64,000 nucleotides of DNA from Geosporobacter ferrireducens. Its GTDB lineage: Bacteria > Bacillota > Clostridia > Peptostreptococcales > Thermotaleaceae. The DNA is taken from assembly GCF_001750685.1 (NCBI RefSeq), contig NZ_CP017269.1:2087416-2151415 (forward strand), written 5' to 3'. Shown in pieces: positions 44,997 through 54,463 of this stretch (the stretch's first letter is position 1; every line of letters starts with the position of its first letter). Under the pieces are notes generated by a model that ran no database searches, was not told the origin of the DNA, and saw only the letters and a list, made by a program, of their open reading frames with translations. The position numbers and the translations under genes were made by a program.

Positions 44997-45767
44997 TTAA
45001 TCCTCAACAAAGGCTATTGCACGAATCCAGCCAGCACTGGCATTCTTAATCTTTACAGGAAAACAGAAAAACTGACTTCCTATGATTGGCAATGCATCTA
45101 AATTCGTTAGTTTCTCTATATGGCAGTAAGCTTTTTCTGCCCCTGCACGATGTCCTTCCCATATGATGTCCTTATTACGAGTTTCATTAAATTCTTTTGC
45201 AATTAATGGTAGTGGTCGATCCCAACTCCAAGCATCTGTTCCTACTACCCGAACACCTTGTTCTACAAGCCATAAGGTAGCTGCTTTCGTCATCCCGCAA
45301 CCTTTAGATAAATATTCCTTAGTTCCCCAATATTTGCTGGCACCAGTATTCACCAATACGATATCTCCTGGTTTTAAGTTATAATTAATTTTTTTAAAAT
45401 ATTCTTCAAAGTCCGTTGATTCTACTTTATATCCGTCTGGTTTATCTTTAAAATTCACTACAACAGCTGAACCATAAAACCATTCTAGAGGAACCTCATC
45501 AACAGTCCAAGCCCTTTCTCCCTCATTCATCGTTGGATAATAGTGATAAGGAGCATCAATATGCGTTCCTGCATGGGTAGATAGCCTTATAAATTCTACT
45601 GCCCATCCATTTCCCTCCGGTAAATCATCTAAAGTAGCCTCCCCAAAATACGCTAGCATGTCTGATACTGTATCTTTATGATTTTGATATTCTATATGTG
45701 GTATATAATCTGGCGGATCACTAGGCAATCCACTTTCTATTGCGATACTTAAATCTACGATTTTCAT
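44997..45767 (-). CDS. Cyclase-family metal-dependent hydrolase (kynurenine formamidase-like)
   Basis: This 256-aa protein has the family metal site HAGTHIDAPYHYYP (HxGTHxDxPxH) and the later PGDIVLVNTGASKYWG and GTDAWSWDRPL elements. Members hydrolyse formamides, lactones, imides or ring amides. It ends 77 bases before the symporter gene and begins 14 bases after the BKACE gene. In this setting it could open a ring or cleave an amide or ester to release the beta-keto acid used by the BKACE enzyme. That is inference; the substrate is unknown. Confidence 0.88.
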   Translation of the reverse strand: MKIVDLSIAIESGLPSDPPDYIPHIEYQNHKDTVSDMLAYFGEATLDDLPEGNGWAVEFIRLSTHAGTHIDAPYHYYPTMNEGERAWTVDEVPLEWFYGSAVVVNFKDKPDGYKVESTDFEEYFKKINYNLKPGDIVLVNTGASKYWGTKEYLSKGCGMTKAATLWLVEQGVRVVGTDAWSWDRPLPLIAKEFNETRNKDIIWEGHRAGAEKAYCHIEKLTNLDALPIIGSQFFCFPVKIKNASAGWIRAIAFVED

Positions 45768-45781
45768 TTCTGCAATCTCCT

Positions 45782-46615
45782 TTATTTTAACTTTAGTCCT
45801 AAAATTTCTCTTGCTTCCTGTGGTGTTGCAACCTCATTACCACTTTCACGAATGATATTTGCTGCACGAGTGACGAACTGAGCGTTTGATTTTGCCAATT
45901 CTTCTTTATTAAACATAACATTGTCTTCCATACCCACTCTGATATGTCCACCCATTGCGATTGCTGCTAGCATAATAGGAACATGTCCTTTTCCGATTCC
46001 TAAAGCGGACCATGTAGATCCTTCAGGTATTAAATTTTTTAAAAATACTAGATTTTCTATAGTAGCAGCCATACCTCCCGCTGCACCTAAAACAAATTGA
46101 TAGTGTAAAGGAGACTTTAGAATACCCTTCTTTAAATAATATAGAGAATTGTAGACCATACCTCCATCAAAAATTTCTATTTCTGGTTTCACTCCATAGT
46201 CTTGCATTGTATGACCTAACTTCTCTAAAAAACTTGGCGTATTTAAAAATACTGTTTTATGCATCCAGTTCATACTGCCGCAATCATAAGAAGCCAATTC
46301 TGGTTTTATAGATTTTAAATGTGCTTGCCTTGTTTCATCTGTAGCATTTAAATCTCCTGAAGTAGTTAAATTTAAAAGGATATCACATTTTTCTCTAATT
46401 AATTGAACTGTTTTTTCAAATCTTTCCTTATCCATCGTACCTTTTCCTTCATCATCTCTCATGTGAAGATGCGCAATTGCTGCTCCAGCTTTATAACATT
46501 GATAAACATCCTCTGCTATTTCCTCTGGTGTTAAAGGTATATTTGGATTATCCTTTTTAGTTGGCCAAGCTCCTGTTGTCGCCACTGTAATAATAGTTTT
46601 TGCCATTTCATTCAT
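45782..46615 (-). CDS. Beta-keto acid cleavage enzyme (BKACE, Kce family)
   Basis: BKACE enzymes (DUF849) join acetyl-CoA to a beta-keto acid and release acetoacetate plus a new acyl-CoA. The 277-aa barrel shows the zinc-binding HLHMRDDEGKGTMD, a C-terminal GGHIRVGMEDNVMF and ALGIGKGHVPIM. The best known member, Kce, acts in lysine fermentation, but the other lysine genes (kamA, kamDE, kdd, kal) are absent here, so the substrate is probably different. Two ATGs, at 46615 and 46606, both follow AAAGGAG; the second has the better spacing. The gene lies between a thiolase and a cyclase-family hydrolase. Confidence 0.9.
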   Translation of the reverse strand: MNEMAKTIITVATTGAWPTKKDNPNIPLTPEEIAEDVYQCYKAGAAIAHLHMRDDEGKGTMDKERFEKTVQLIREKCDILLNLTTSGDLNATDETRQAHLKSIKPELASYDCGSMNWMHKTVFLNTPSFLEKLGHTMQDYGVKPEIEIFDGGMVYNSLYYLKKGILKSPLHYQFVLGAAGGMAATIENLVFLKNLIPEGSTWSALGIGKGHVPIMLAAIAMGGHIRVGMEDNVMFNKEELAKSNAQFVTRAANIIRESGNEVATPQEAREILGLKLK

Positions 46616-46631
46616 CTCCTTTCGATTATTC

Positions 46632-47804
46632 CTAATCCCTCTCTAACAACATGGCTACGCCTTGTCCTCCGCCGCAGCAGAAGGTTATTAGACCTAAATG
46701 AGCATCTCTATCTCTCATTTCATAAACCATTTTCGTTGTTAAAATAGCCCCTGTTCCTGCCAATGGATGACCAAGGGCTATTGCACCACCATTCACATTT
46801 AACTTGTTTTCGTCTATGCCTAATTCCTTTATACAAGCTACTGTCTGAGCAGCAAAAGCCTCATTTAATTCAATTAAATCAATATCATCTAAAGTCAAAT
46901 TTGTCTTTTCTAAAATTTTTCTAGTAGCCGGAACAGGACCTATTCCCATGATATTAGGATCTACACCTACAGCAGTAAAGGCTCTATATCTTGCTAATAT
47001 TTCTAGCCCTAGCTCTTTCGCCATTTCTTCCTCCATGATTACTACTGCAGCAGCTCCATCGCTCATAGGTGAACTATTTCCTGCTGTTACTACACCATCT
47101 TCCTTAAAAACTGGTTTCAATTTAGCCATTGCCTCTAAGCTAATGCCTTCTCTTATAGTTTCATCTTTTGAAACCATTTCTTTCTTACCTTTTCCCTTAT
47201 CAACTTCTATAGGTAAAATCTGTTCTGTAAATTTACCTTTTTCTTCTGCTAAAGCAGCTTTTTTATGGCTATTATAGGAATAGACATCCAATTCTTCTCT
47301 TGTAAGCTGATACATGCTAACAAGATTCTCAGCAGTTATACCCATATTGGGATTCCCTATATGTTCCGGTGAAAGCCTTAGATCATGGCTAAATTTAGGG
47401 GGCGTATGTGAATACCCTGCTTCCTGTTTCAGCATGATATACGGTCTACGGGAGTCACTTTCAACGCCTCCAGCAACGATTACTTTCGCCTCTCCCAATT
47501 GAATCATCATTGCTCCCAATGCAATAGCATTAAGAGATGTACCACATTGTCTATCTACTGTAAGTGCTGGCTTTTCTATAGGTATTCCTGCCTCTAATGA
47601 TGCCATTCTTGCTATATTATTTACATCATGTCCCATCAAATTACCAAAAATAACCTCGTCTATCATAGCCTTATCAATATCAGATCTCTTAATAGATTCT
47701 TTAATCACTTCAGCTCCCATTTTATATGGTTCTACAGATGATAAAGCGCCCCTGAATCTACCTACAGGTGTACGAACAGCCGAAACTATTACAGCATTTT
47801 TCAT
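46632..47804 (-). CDS. Acetyl-CoA C-acyltransferase (thiolase)
   Basis: This 390-aa thiolase has all catalytic elements: nucleophilic Cys in VDRQCGTSLNAIALG, His in GGAIALGHPLAGTGA, and the C-terminal Cys in ITFCCGGGQGVAM, plus NEAFAAQ. It could cleave acetoacetyl-CoA made from the acetoacetate released by the BKACE enzyme, or a longer 3-ketoacyl-CoA. No acetoacetate CoA-transferase is encoded nearby, so that step would come from elsewhere. It is the first gene after a sigma-54 promoter, with AAAGGAGGATAG upstream of the ATG. Confidence 0.92.
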   Translation of the reverse strand: MKNAVIVSAVRTPVGRFRGALSSVEPYKMGAEVIKESIKRSDIDKAMIDEVIFGNLMGHDVNNIARMASLEAGIPIEKPALTVDRQCGTSLNAIALGAMMIQLGEAKVIVAGGVESDSRRPYIMLKQEAGYSHTPPKFSHDLRLSPEHIGNPNMGITAENLVSMYQLTREELDVYSYNSHKKAALAEEKGKFTEQILPIEVDKGKGKKEMVSKDETIREGISLEAMAKLKPVFKEDGVVTAGNSSPMSDGAAAVVIMEEEMAKELGLEILARYRAFTAVGVDPNIMGIGPVPATRKILEKTNLTLDDIDLIELNEAFAAQTVACIKELGIDENKLNVNGGAIALGHPLAGTGAILTTKMVYEMRDRDAHLGLITFCCGGGQGVAMLLERD

Positions 47805-47844
47805 CGAATCTATCCTCCTTTACAAATATTTACTATAATATTAC

Positions 47845-47859
47845 GCAATTATCATGCCA
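47845..47859 (-). promoter_or_regulatory. Sigma-54 (-24/-12) promoter of the BKACE operon
   Basis: The minus strand reads TGGCATGATAATTGC, with GG and GC ten bases apart, only two or three positions off the consensus. It lies 41 bases before the thiolase start and is adjacent to a gene for a sigma-54 activator. Confidence 0.88.
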
Positions 47860-47864
47860 AGAAT

Positions 47865-47928
47865 AAAAAAGAAAGAACCTTGAAATTCCTTGCTTGTAGC
47901 AATGTGAATTAAAAGTTCTTTCTTTTTA
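47865..47928 (-). terminator. Terminator of the sigma-54 activator gene
   Basis: Minus-strand arms AAAGAAAGAAC / GTTCTTTCTTT, with a second inner stem possible, end in TTTTTTATTC. It separates the regulator from the operon promoter. Confidence 0.7.
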
Positions 47929-47937
47929 TTGTAAATA

Positions 47938-48034
47938 TAAGTTTACACTTTTAAGTAAAATTCTTAATATTCAACAAATACAATACTTCATTACAATGTA
48001 ATCTTAAGTTTACATGCTAGCTTAAGGTTACATG
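47938..48034 (-). promoter_or_regulatory. Repeated motif, candidate upstream activator sites
   Basis: Three copies of TGTAAACTTA or a close variant (TGTAACCTTA) occur on the minus strand at about 47938-47948, 48003-48016 and 48021-48034. They are roughly 80-190 bases upstream of the -24/-12 element. This is the usual place for enhancer-binding-protein sites, and the repeats are the best candidates for binding by the adjacent activator. Confidence 0.5.
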
Positions 48035-48037
48035 CAC

Positions 48038-49444
48038 TTAGCTATTTATCTCATATTTTTTTAATTTTTTATAAAAGGATGTCCTAGATATTCCTAACTT
48101 TTTTGCAGCCTCTGCTTTGGTTATAGAATTATCCAAAACATTGATAATCGTCTCTTTTTCTAGCTCTGCCTTTATATCTTTAATCTTTGATATATTATTT
48201 TTACTGACTTTGTCAATGAATTTAGGGTTTTTACTTGTAAAATAATCCTTAAAGTGAATCCATTCTAAAGTCTCCACCCATGAACTATTCATAGCTCTTT
48301 CTACTATATTTTGTAATTCTCTTATATTTCCAGGCCAGTCATAATCTACTTCCATAAGTTTAATTTCGGCATCCTCTGATATTCCTGGAATTTTCATTCC
48401 TAGCTGAAAGTTTAGTTTTTCTATTAAATTTTCCACAATCAAAGGTATATCTTCTTTCCTCTTTCTTAGAGGAGGTATCGTAATCTTTACTACATTTAAT
48501 CTATAAAATAAATCACTTCTAAATTTTTTCTCTCCTACCATTCTCTCTAGATTCATATTGGTAGCAGCTATAACTCTTACATCAACAGGTATACTTCCTT
48601 TACCTCCTACTCTTTCAATCTCCTTCTCCTGTAATGCTCTTAATAATTTAGGTTGAGAAAATAGAGGTAATTGATTAATTTCATCGAGAAACAAACTTCC
48701 TTTATTCGCCATTTCAAATCTGCCTTCTTTTCCACCTTTTTTAGCTCCTGTAAATGCACCTTCTTCATATCCGAAAAATTCAGACTCTAAAAGTTCTCTC
48801 GGTATGGCAGAGCAATTTACTTTTATGAAAGGAGATGCATCCCTACTACTTAGGTCATGAATGGAATGAGCTACTAATTCTTTCCCTACTCCAGTTTCTC
48901 CTTCTATTAAAACAGTAGAATTGCTTCTAGAAGCTTGAATGATTTTTCTCTTTAATTCTTGAATTTCTGGACTATTACCTATAATATTATCTATCGTATA
49001 TTTAGCTCCTCTAATCTTTTTTAATTCCTCTTGGTAATATTCTAGCTGAGTAGCCATGCTATTAATTCTAAATGAAAAATTAATAGCATTTTCCATACCT
49101 TTTATAATTACATGGATGAATCCTGCTACTATTTTTCCTTGTTTATTAAAAATAGGTACATATGTGGAAAATAATTTTGTCTTAGATGGTCCCTTTGTTG
49201 TAATCATATGTCCTGTAATTGGCTTCTTGGTTTTAAGAACAAAGTCGATTTTAGTATCTGGGATTAAATCCTTCACATATTTTCCCTTTACATCCGCCAA
49301 TTTTATTCCACCCATCATCTCAGACCAAGTATCATTCACGTATACATATCTTCCCTGAGCATCAGTAATAACCACACCATCTAAATGATCAATGATAAGT
49401 TTCGTAATTTCTGGGTCTATATTATTTATACCTTCTATACCCAT
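48038..49444 (-). CDS. PAS-domain sigma-54-dependent activator
   Basis: The 468-aa protein has a PAS domain (about 12-115, HLDGVVITDAQGRYVYVNDTW, split here), an AAA+ domain (about 150-385: GETGVGKE, EGAFTGAKKG, GSLFLDEINQLP) and a C-terminal Fis-type HTH (AAKKLGISRTSFYKKLKK). A longer frame exists, but AAGGAGGG lies five bases before the ATG at 49444, which is used. It very likely drives the adjacent thiolase-BKACE-cyclase-symporter operon from the -24/-12 promoter, with the PAS domain sensing the substrate or an intermediate. Confidence 0.92.
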   Translation of the reverse strand: MGIEGINNIDPEITKLIIDHLDGVVITDAQGRYVYVNDTWSEMMGGIKLADVKGKYVKDLIPDTKIDFVLKTKKPITGHMITTKGPSKTKLFSTYVPIFNKQGKIVAGFIHVIIKGMENAINFSFRINSMATQLEYYQEELKKIRGAKYTIDNIIGNSPEIQELKRKIIQASRSNSTVLIEGETGVGKELVAHSIHDLSSRDASPFIKVNCSAIPRELLESEFFGYEEGAFTGAKKGGKEGRFEMANKGSLFLDEINQLPLFSQPKLLRALQEKEIERVGGKGSIPVDVRVIAATNMNLERMVGEKKFRSDLFYRLNVVKITIPPLRKRKEDIPLIVENLIEKLNFQLGMKIPGISEDAEIKLMEVDYDWPGNIRELQNIVERAMNSSWVETLEWIHFKDYFTSKNPKFIDKVSKNNISKIKDIKAELEKETIINVLDNSITKAEAAKKLGISRTSFYKKLKKYEINS

Positions 49445-49736
49445 AAATTCCCTCCTTAAATTATGACTCCTCCTACCTATTCTTTCGCATCCCTTTGTAG
49501 TATACCTACAAAATATTGAATTGATGGATCTTATCATGCATAGTATTATTTTCATATTTACTTTAATATTCAGCAGATCCTATTCTTTTCCTCTATCATT
49601 GGCAAATTACATTAAAACATATTTTAGAATATTACATATCTATCTTATTCTCAAAAAAATTTACCCATGGAATGAATGTATCTAAATCCGTGGGCAGAAT
49701 GTGGGTAAAATACTATTTTGTATGATAATCAATAAA

Positions 49737-49772
49737 GACAAGGGTAAAGACAAGGGGACGATTCTGTTGTTA
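49737..49772. repeat. REP-like repeat copy
   Basis: AGACAAGGGTAAAGACAAGG and GGACGATTCTGTTG match the left arm of the 24626 palindrome, with one base change in the core and a partial duplication of AGACAAGGG. It lies just after the ankyrin gene. The 49555-49736 gap also holds a weak TTTACCCA / TGGGTAAA dyad and nothing else that I see. Confidence 0.7.
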
Positions 49773-49782
49773 GTCCAAGCCA

Positions 49783-50277
49783 TCACCTGTTTTCCAATAA
49801 TACAGCAATTTCTTTTTGGCCTCTTTCAATAGCAAAGGCATATGCATCCATATTAGTCATATTTTCTCCTGAGTATTTAATACTTGTATCAATACCACTA
49901 TCTATTAGACGTTTTGCAATATCTTTATGTCCGCCATAAATTGCAGCAAATAATGGATTTCTATCTGGCTCACTAACATCTAGTTCAGCATCACAATCCA
50001 TTAGATACTTTACAATTTCTACGTGCCCTTCACTTGCAGCACGATTAATTGCTCCAGCGTTAAAAGTACCTCCTTTAATATTTACATCTAGGCCAGCATT
50101 GATAAGGTATTTAACAATTTCTAGCTTTCCATGTGATGCCGCTACGTGTAGCCATGTTCCAAATGGTGTCATCAAATTTAATATTTCATTATTTGTACCT
50201 ATTAATTCTCTTACTTTTTCAACATTTCCTTCCTTAATTGCACTGCGAACTGCCTTTGCAATATTGACGGTATCCAT
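49783..50277 (-). CDS. Ankyrin-repeat protein, possible orphan immunity protein
   Basis: The 164 residues form about four ankyrin repeats (GTWLHVAASHGKLEIVKYLINAG, shown in part; GAINRAASEGHVEIVKYLMDC; NPLFAAIYGGHKDIAKRLIDSG). No signal peptide is present, so it is cytoplasmic. Its ribosome binding site (GAGGAGGAG) is inside the last codons of a decayed RHS reading frame that ends eight bases before the ATG. In intact polymorphic-toxin loci the gene in this place is the immunity gene, and ankyrin-type immunity proteins are known. The gene is intact while the toxin gene is not. Confidence 0.82.
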   Translation of the reverse strand: MDTVNIAKAVRSAIKEGNVEKVRELIGTNNEILNLMTPFGTWLHVAASHGKLEIVKYLINAGLDVNIKGGTFNAGAINRAASEGHVEIVKYLMDCDAELDVSEPDRNPLFAAIYGGHKDIAKRLIDSGIDTSIKYSGENMTNMDAYAFAIERGQKEIAVLLENR

Positions 50278-50283
50278 TGTAAA

Positions 50284-50630
50284 TTATCTCCTCCTCGTTG
50301 CTTGTTCGCCCGACTCTTTTAGCATTTCTACAATATCATCATAATACTCACCAGTATATCTTATTTTGGATTTTCAATGGTTTCCTGTTTCTCTAGAATA
50401 TTCCTCCATTCATCGTAGGAGTATCTATTTACTATATTACCATTTTCATCCACCATTTGCACTACACCGCCATGACCATTATACACATAGTAGTACCATT
50501 TCTCCTGTTCAATTCTTGCCAGGGGTTTGTGTCCCTATATGATGCTGGCTTTTAGATTTCCGTTTCCATCGGCTTCTGCGATGACTCTTCCTGCCTGGTC
50601 TATGTAGTAGTGGGTGGTTCCTTTAGTTCC
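50284..50630 (-). pseudogene. RHS toxin 3' remnant (core end plus short C-terminal tail)
   Basis: The minus strand encodes typical RHS core sequence: THYYIDQAGRVIAEADGNGN, an in-frame TAG, GHKPLARIEQEKWYYYVYNG and GGVVQMVDENGNIVNRYSYD. It then changes frame at AAAATAAG and continues RYTGEYYDDIVEMLKESGEQATRRR (given here only to identify it: RYTGEYYD is the RHS core end, and the remaining 17 residues are probably the toxin C-terminus). It stops at 50284. The 5' side is cut by a REP-like repeat at 50631. With one stop and one frameshift it cannot make a working protein. Confidence 0.8.
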
Positions 50631-50669
50631 GAAAATAAGCTCGAAGACAGGAGAACCGTCCCCTTGTCT
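50631..50669. repeat. REP-like repeat copy at the RHS break point
   Basis: AAAATAAGCTCGAAGACAGG and AGAACCGTCCCCTTGTCT match the loop and right arm of the 24626 palindrome. It lies exactly where the RHS remnant begins. Confidence 0.8.
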
Positions 50670-50680
50670 GAGCAAAATAG

Positions 50681-50716
50681 AACCCTGTAGACCTTTGTTA
50701 TAAGGTTTACAGGGTT
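50681..50716 (-). terminator. Terminator of guaA
   Basis: Arms AACCCTGTAAACCT / AGGTCTACAGGGTT surround a short loop nine bases after the guaA stop. A TCTATTTTGC tail follows on the minus strand. Confidence 0.75.
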
Positions 50717-50724
50717 TTTGTTTC

Positions 50725-52263
50725 CTATTCCCACTCGATAGTTGATGGGGGCTTGGAGGTGATGTCGTATACGATACGATTCACATTATCTACTTCATTT
50801 ACAATACGGTTGGATATCTTCTCCAATACTTCATAGGGGATTCTGGCCCAGTCTGAGGTCATACCGTCACTGGATGTAACAGCTCGGAGGGCTATGGTAT
50901 GGCTGTAGGTTCGCTCATCTCCCATAACCCCTACACTTTTGATATTCGGCAGGGCTGTGAAGTACTGCCAAATATCCCGGTGGAGTCCTGCTTTTCGGAT
51001 CTCATCCCGTAAAATTGCATCGGATTCACGGACAATATGCAGTTTTTCTTCTGTAATCTCTCCTAATACCCGGATAGCCAGCCCCGGTCCCGGAAATGGC
51101 TGACGCCAAACAATCTCTTCTGGAATATCCAGCTCTTCGCCGACTTTTCTCACTTCATCTTTAAAGAGCTGACGCAGAGGTTCAATAAGGGAAAACTGCA
51201 TGTCCTCCGGCAGTCCCCCTACATTGTGATGACTCTTGATCACTGCCGCTGTATCCGTACCGCTTTCAATAACATCCGGATATACCGTTCCCTGCACCAG
51301 ATAATCAATCTGTCCAAGTTTGGATGCTTCTTCTTCGAATACACGAATGAATTCTTCCCCGATGATCTTTCTCTTTGTTTCAGGATCCGTCACACCGGCC
51401 AACTTGCCTAAAAACCGCTCTTGCGCATTGACACGAATCAGGTTCATCTGGAATTTTTCTTTAAAGACCTGCTCCACCTGATCCCCTTCATCTTTTCTCA
51501 AAAGACCGTGATCTACGAATATACAGGTCAATTGGTTTCCGATGGCCCGATGCACCAATACTGCTGCAACAGAGGAGTCTACTCCACCGGAAAGGGCGCA
51601 AAGAACCTTTTTATCGCCTACTTTTTCCTTGATCTCACGGATAGATTGCTCTGCAAAATCGTGCATATTCCAGTCTCCGGTACAGCCGCAAACTTCAAAA
51701 ACAAAGTTCTCAATGATTTCACGGCCCATTTCTGTATGCTCTACCTCTGGATGGAATTGCACTGCATAGAGCTTTTTGCTGGCTTCTTTCATCGCCGCTA
51801 CAGGACAGTGGTCTGTCGTGGCAGTGATCGTAAAACCTTCCGGTGCGATTTCAATAAAGTCTGTATGACTCATCCAGCATCTTGTATTATCAGAAATCCC
51901 CTTAAAGATTCCCTCGTTATCGTTGATATGCAGCGCTACCCGGCCATATTCTCTTGAAGCTGCACGATTGACCTTTCCACCAAACATTTGAGCCATTAGC
52001 TGTCCGCCGTAGCAGATTCCCAATACAGGCACTCCGAGTTCAAACAACTCCCTATCGCACTTGGGCGCATCTTCCGCATACACACTGGCAGGGCCTCCTG
52101 TAAAGATGATTCCTTTAGGATTCATCTCCTTGATCTTCTCTAAAGGTGTCCGGTAGGATACAACCTCACAGTACACATTGTTCTCTCTTACCCTTCTGGC
52201 AATCAGCTGCTTATATTGACCGCCAAAATCTATAATTAGGATCATTTCTTGGTTTTTCATCAC
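50725..52263 (-). CDS. guaA: GMP synthase (glutamine-hydrolysing)
   Basis: GuaA aminates XMP to GMP. The 512-aa protein has the class I amidotransferase domain ([15 protein letters not shown] with the nucleophile, [11 protein letters not shown]), the PP-loop ATP pyrophosphatase ([18 protein letters not shown]) and the C-terminal dimerisation part ending [17 protein letters not shown]. The start lies 12 bases after the guaB stop, so guaB-guaA form an operon that should be under the guanine riboswitch upstream of guaB. Confidence 0.97.
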   Translation of the reverse strand: MMKNQEMILIIDFGGQYKQLIARRVRENNVYCEVVSYRTPLEKIKEMNPKGIIFTGGPASVYAEDAPKCDRELFELGVPVLGICYGGQLMAQMFGGKVNRAASREYGRVALHINDNEGIFKGISDNTRCWMSHTDFIEIAPEGFTITATTDHCPVAAMKEASKKLYAVQFHPEVEHTEMGREIIENFVFEVCGCTGDWNMHDFAEQSIREIKEKVGDKKVLCALSGGVDSSVAAVLVHRAIGNQLTCIFVDHGLLRKDEGDQVEQVFKEKFQMNLIRVNAQERFLGKLAGVTDPETKRKIIGEEFIRVFEEEASKLGQIDYLVQGTVYPDVIESGTDTAAVIKSHHNVGGLPEDMQFSLIEPLRQLFKDEVRKVGEELDIPEEIVWRQPFPGPGLAIRVLGEITEEKLHIVRESDAILRDEIRKAGLHRDIWQYFTALPNIKSVGVMGDERTYSHTIALRAVTSSDGMTSDWARIPYEVLEKISNRIVNEVDNVNRIVYDITSKPPSTIEWE

Positions 52264-52275
52264 AAACCTCCTATT

Positions 52276-53787
<1,512 letters not shown>

Positions 53788-53833
53788 CTATTCATAGATT
53801 GCTAAAGTAGTTACTTCCTTATGCAAAACAAAC

Positions 53834-53875
53834 AAAAAACCATGGAAAAATTCCGAGAGTGAAATTATTCCATGG
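53834..53875 (-). terminator. Riboswitch-controlled terminator before guaB
   Basis: Minus-strand arms CCATGGAATAATTTC / GAATTTTTCCATGG are followed by TTTTTTG, between the aptamer and guaB. Confidence 0.85.
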
Positions 53876-53911
53876 CAGCATCCAATATTGCTCCGTTACC
53901 CTTGTGATAAT

Positions 53912-53984
53912 CCCACTCATAGTTAGACAATTTACGGTTGCCTTGTAGAAACGCCCGGGCCCTATCCCCGGAAATATATGAGGG
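53912..53984 (-). promoter_or_regulatory. Guanine-class purine riboswitch upstream of guaB
   Basis: The minus strand has CCCTCATATATT, GGATAGGG, GTTTCTAC, CCGTAAATTGTC and TAACTATGAGTGGG in correct order. P1 pairs CCCTCAT with ATGAGTGGG. The specificity base is C (AACTAT), which predicts guanine. Two positions differ from the consensus (GATAGGG for GATATGG, and TACA for TACC). It is followed by an intrinsic terminator, so it is an OFF switch. Confidence 0.9.
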
Positions 53985-54008
53985 TAATTCATCTATGTTT
54001 TTCTATAT

Positions 54009-54037
54009 ACCGTATCAAATATGCAAAACCTTGTCAA
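54009..54037 (-). promoter_or_regulatory. Promoter of the guaB-guaA leader
   Basis: The minus strand has TTGACA (54032-54037), a 17-base spacer and TACGGT (54009-54014), 25 bases upstream of the aptamer. The -35 is perfect and the -10 keeps its three key bases. Confidence 0.6.
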
Positions 54038-54089
54038 TATGGATTAGGGGAAATTAATATATTCGCAATTTTCTTGTGTTTTCTCTTGG

Positions 54090-54377
54090 CTACTTTACTT
54101 GTATTCCAAATATTTTTTGTCCTTGCGTACCCATACTGCAATGTTTTCATAAACTGCCGGAGACCCTTCTACATTAGCGCCAAGAGCAATGGTATCCAAC
54201 ACCTTTCCCGTCAATCCTTCAATCAGATACATCTTCCCGGCAGAATCGCAGAGCAGGATGTATGCCTTACCCTCCTCCGTATAAATATCTACAGGAGAAC
54301 TCCATGAAATAAGCAGCACCCAAAACCACAGCAGAAATTGTTGCAGATGCTGCCATCTGCCATAATCTGTTGTACAT
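54090..54377 (-). pseudogene. Frameshifted PQQ-like beta-propeller protein, internally deleted
   Basis: GGAGGAATTATTT precedes an ATG at 54377 that starts a signal-like segment (LWQMAASATISAVVLGAAYF). This frame soon stops. A second frame carries a propeller blade, GKAYILLCDSAGKMYLIEGL and TGKVLDTIALGANVEGSPAV. The family's usual closing motif appears in yet another frame as MGTQGQKIFGIQVK, then stop. Most blades of a full-length protein are missing, so an internal deletion and two frameshifts are needed to explain it. Confidence 0.75.
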
Positions 54378-54463
54378 AAATAATTCCTCCATATAGATAT
54401 TCGTGATCTTTACATCTATATGAAGGAATCTATAAATTTATGGTTAATTGTCTCGTCTTTCTT

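Noticed and set aside
45782-46615. Assignment of the BKACE gene as kce of lysine fermentation
   Set aside because: None of the partner genes (kamA, kamDE, kdd, kal, atoDA) is nearby, and a cyclase-family hydrolase and symporter are present instead.
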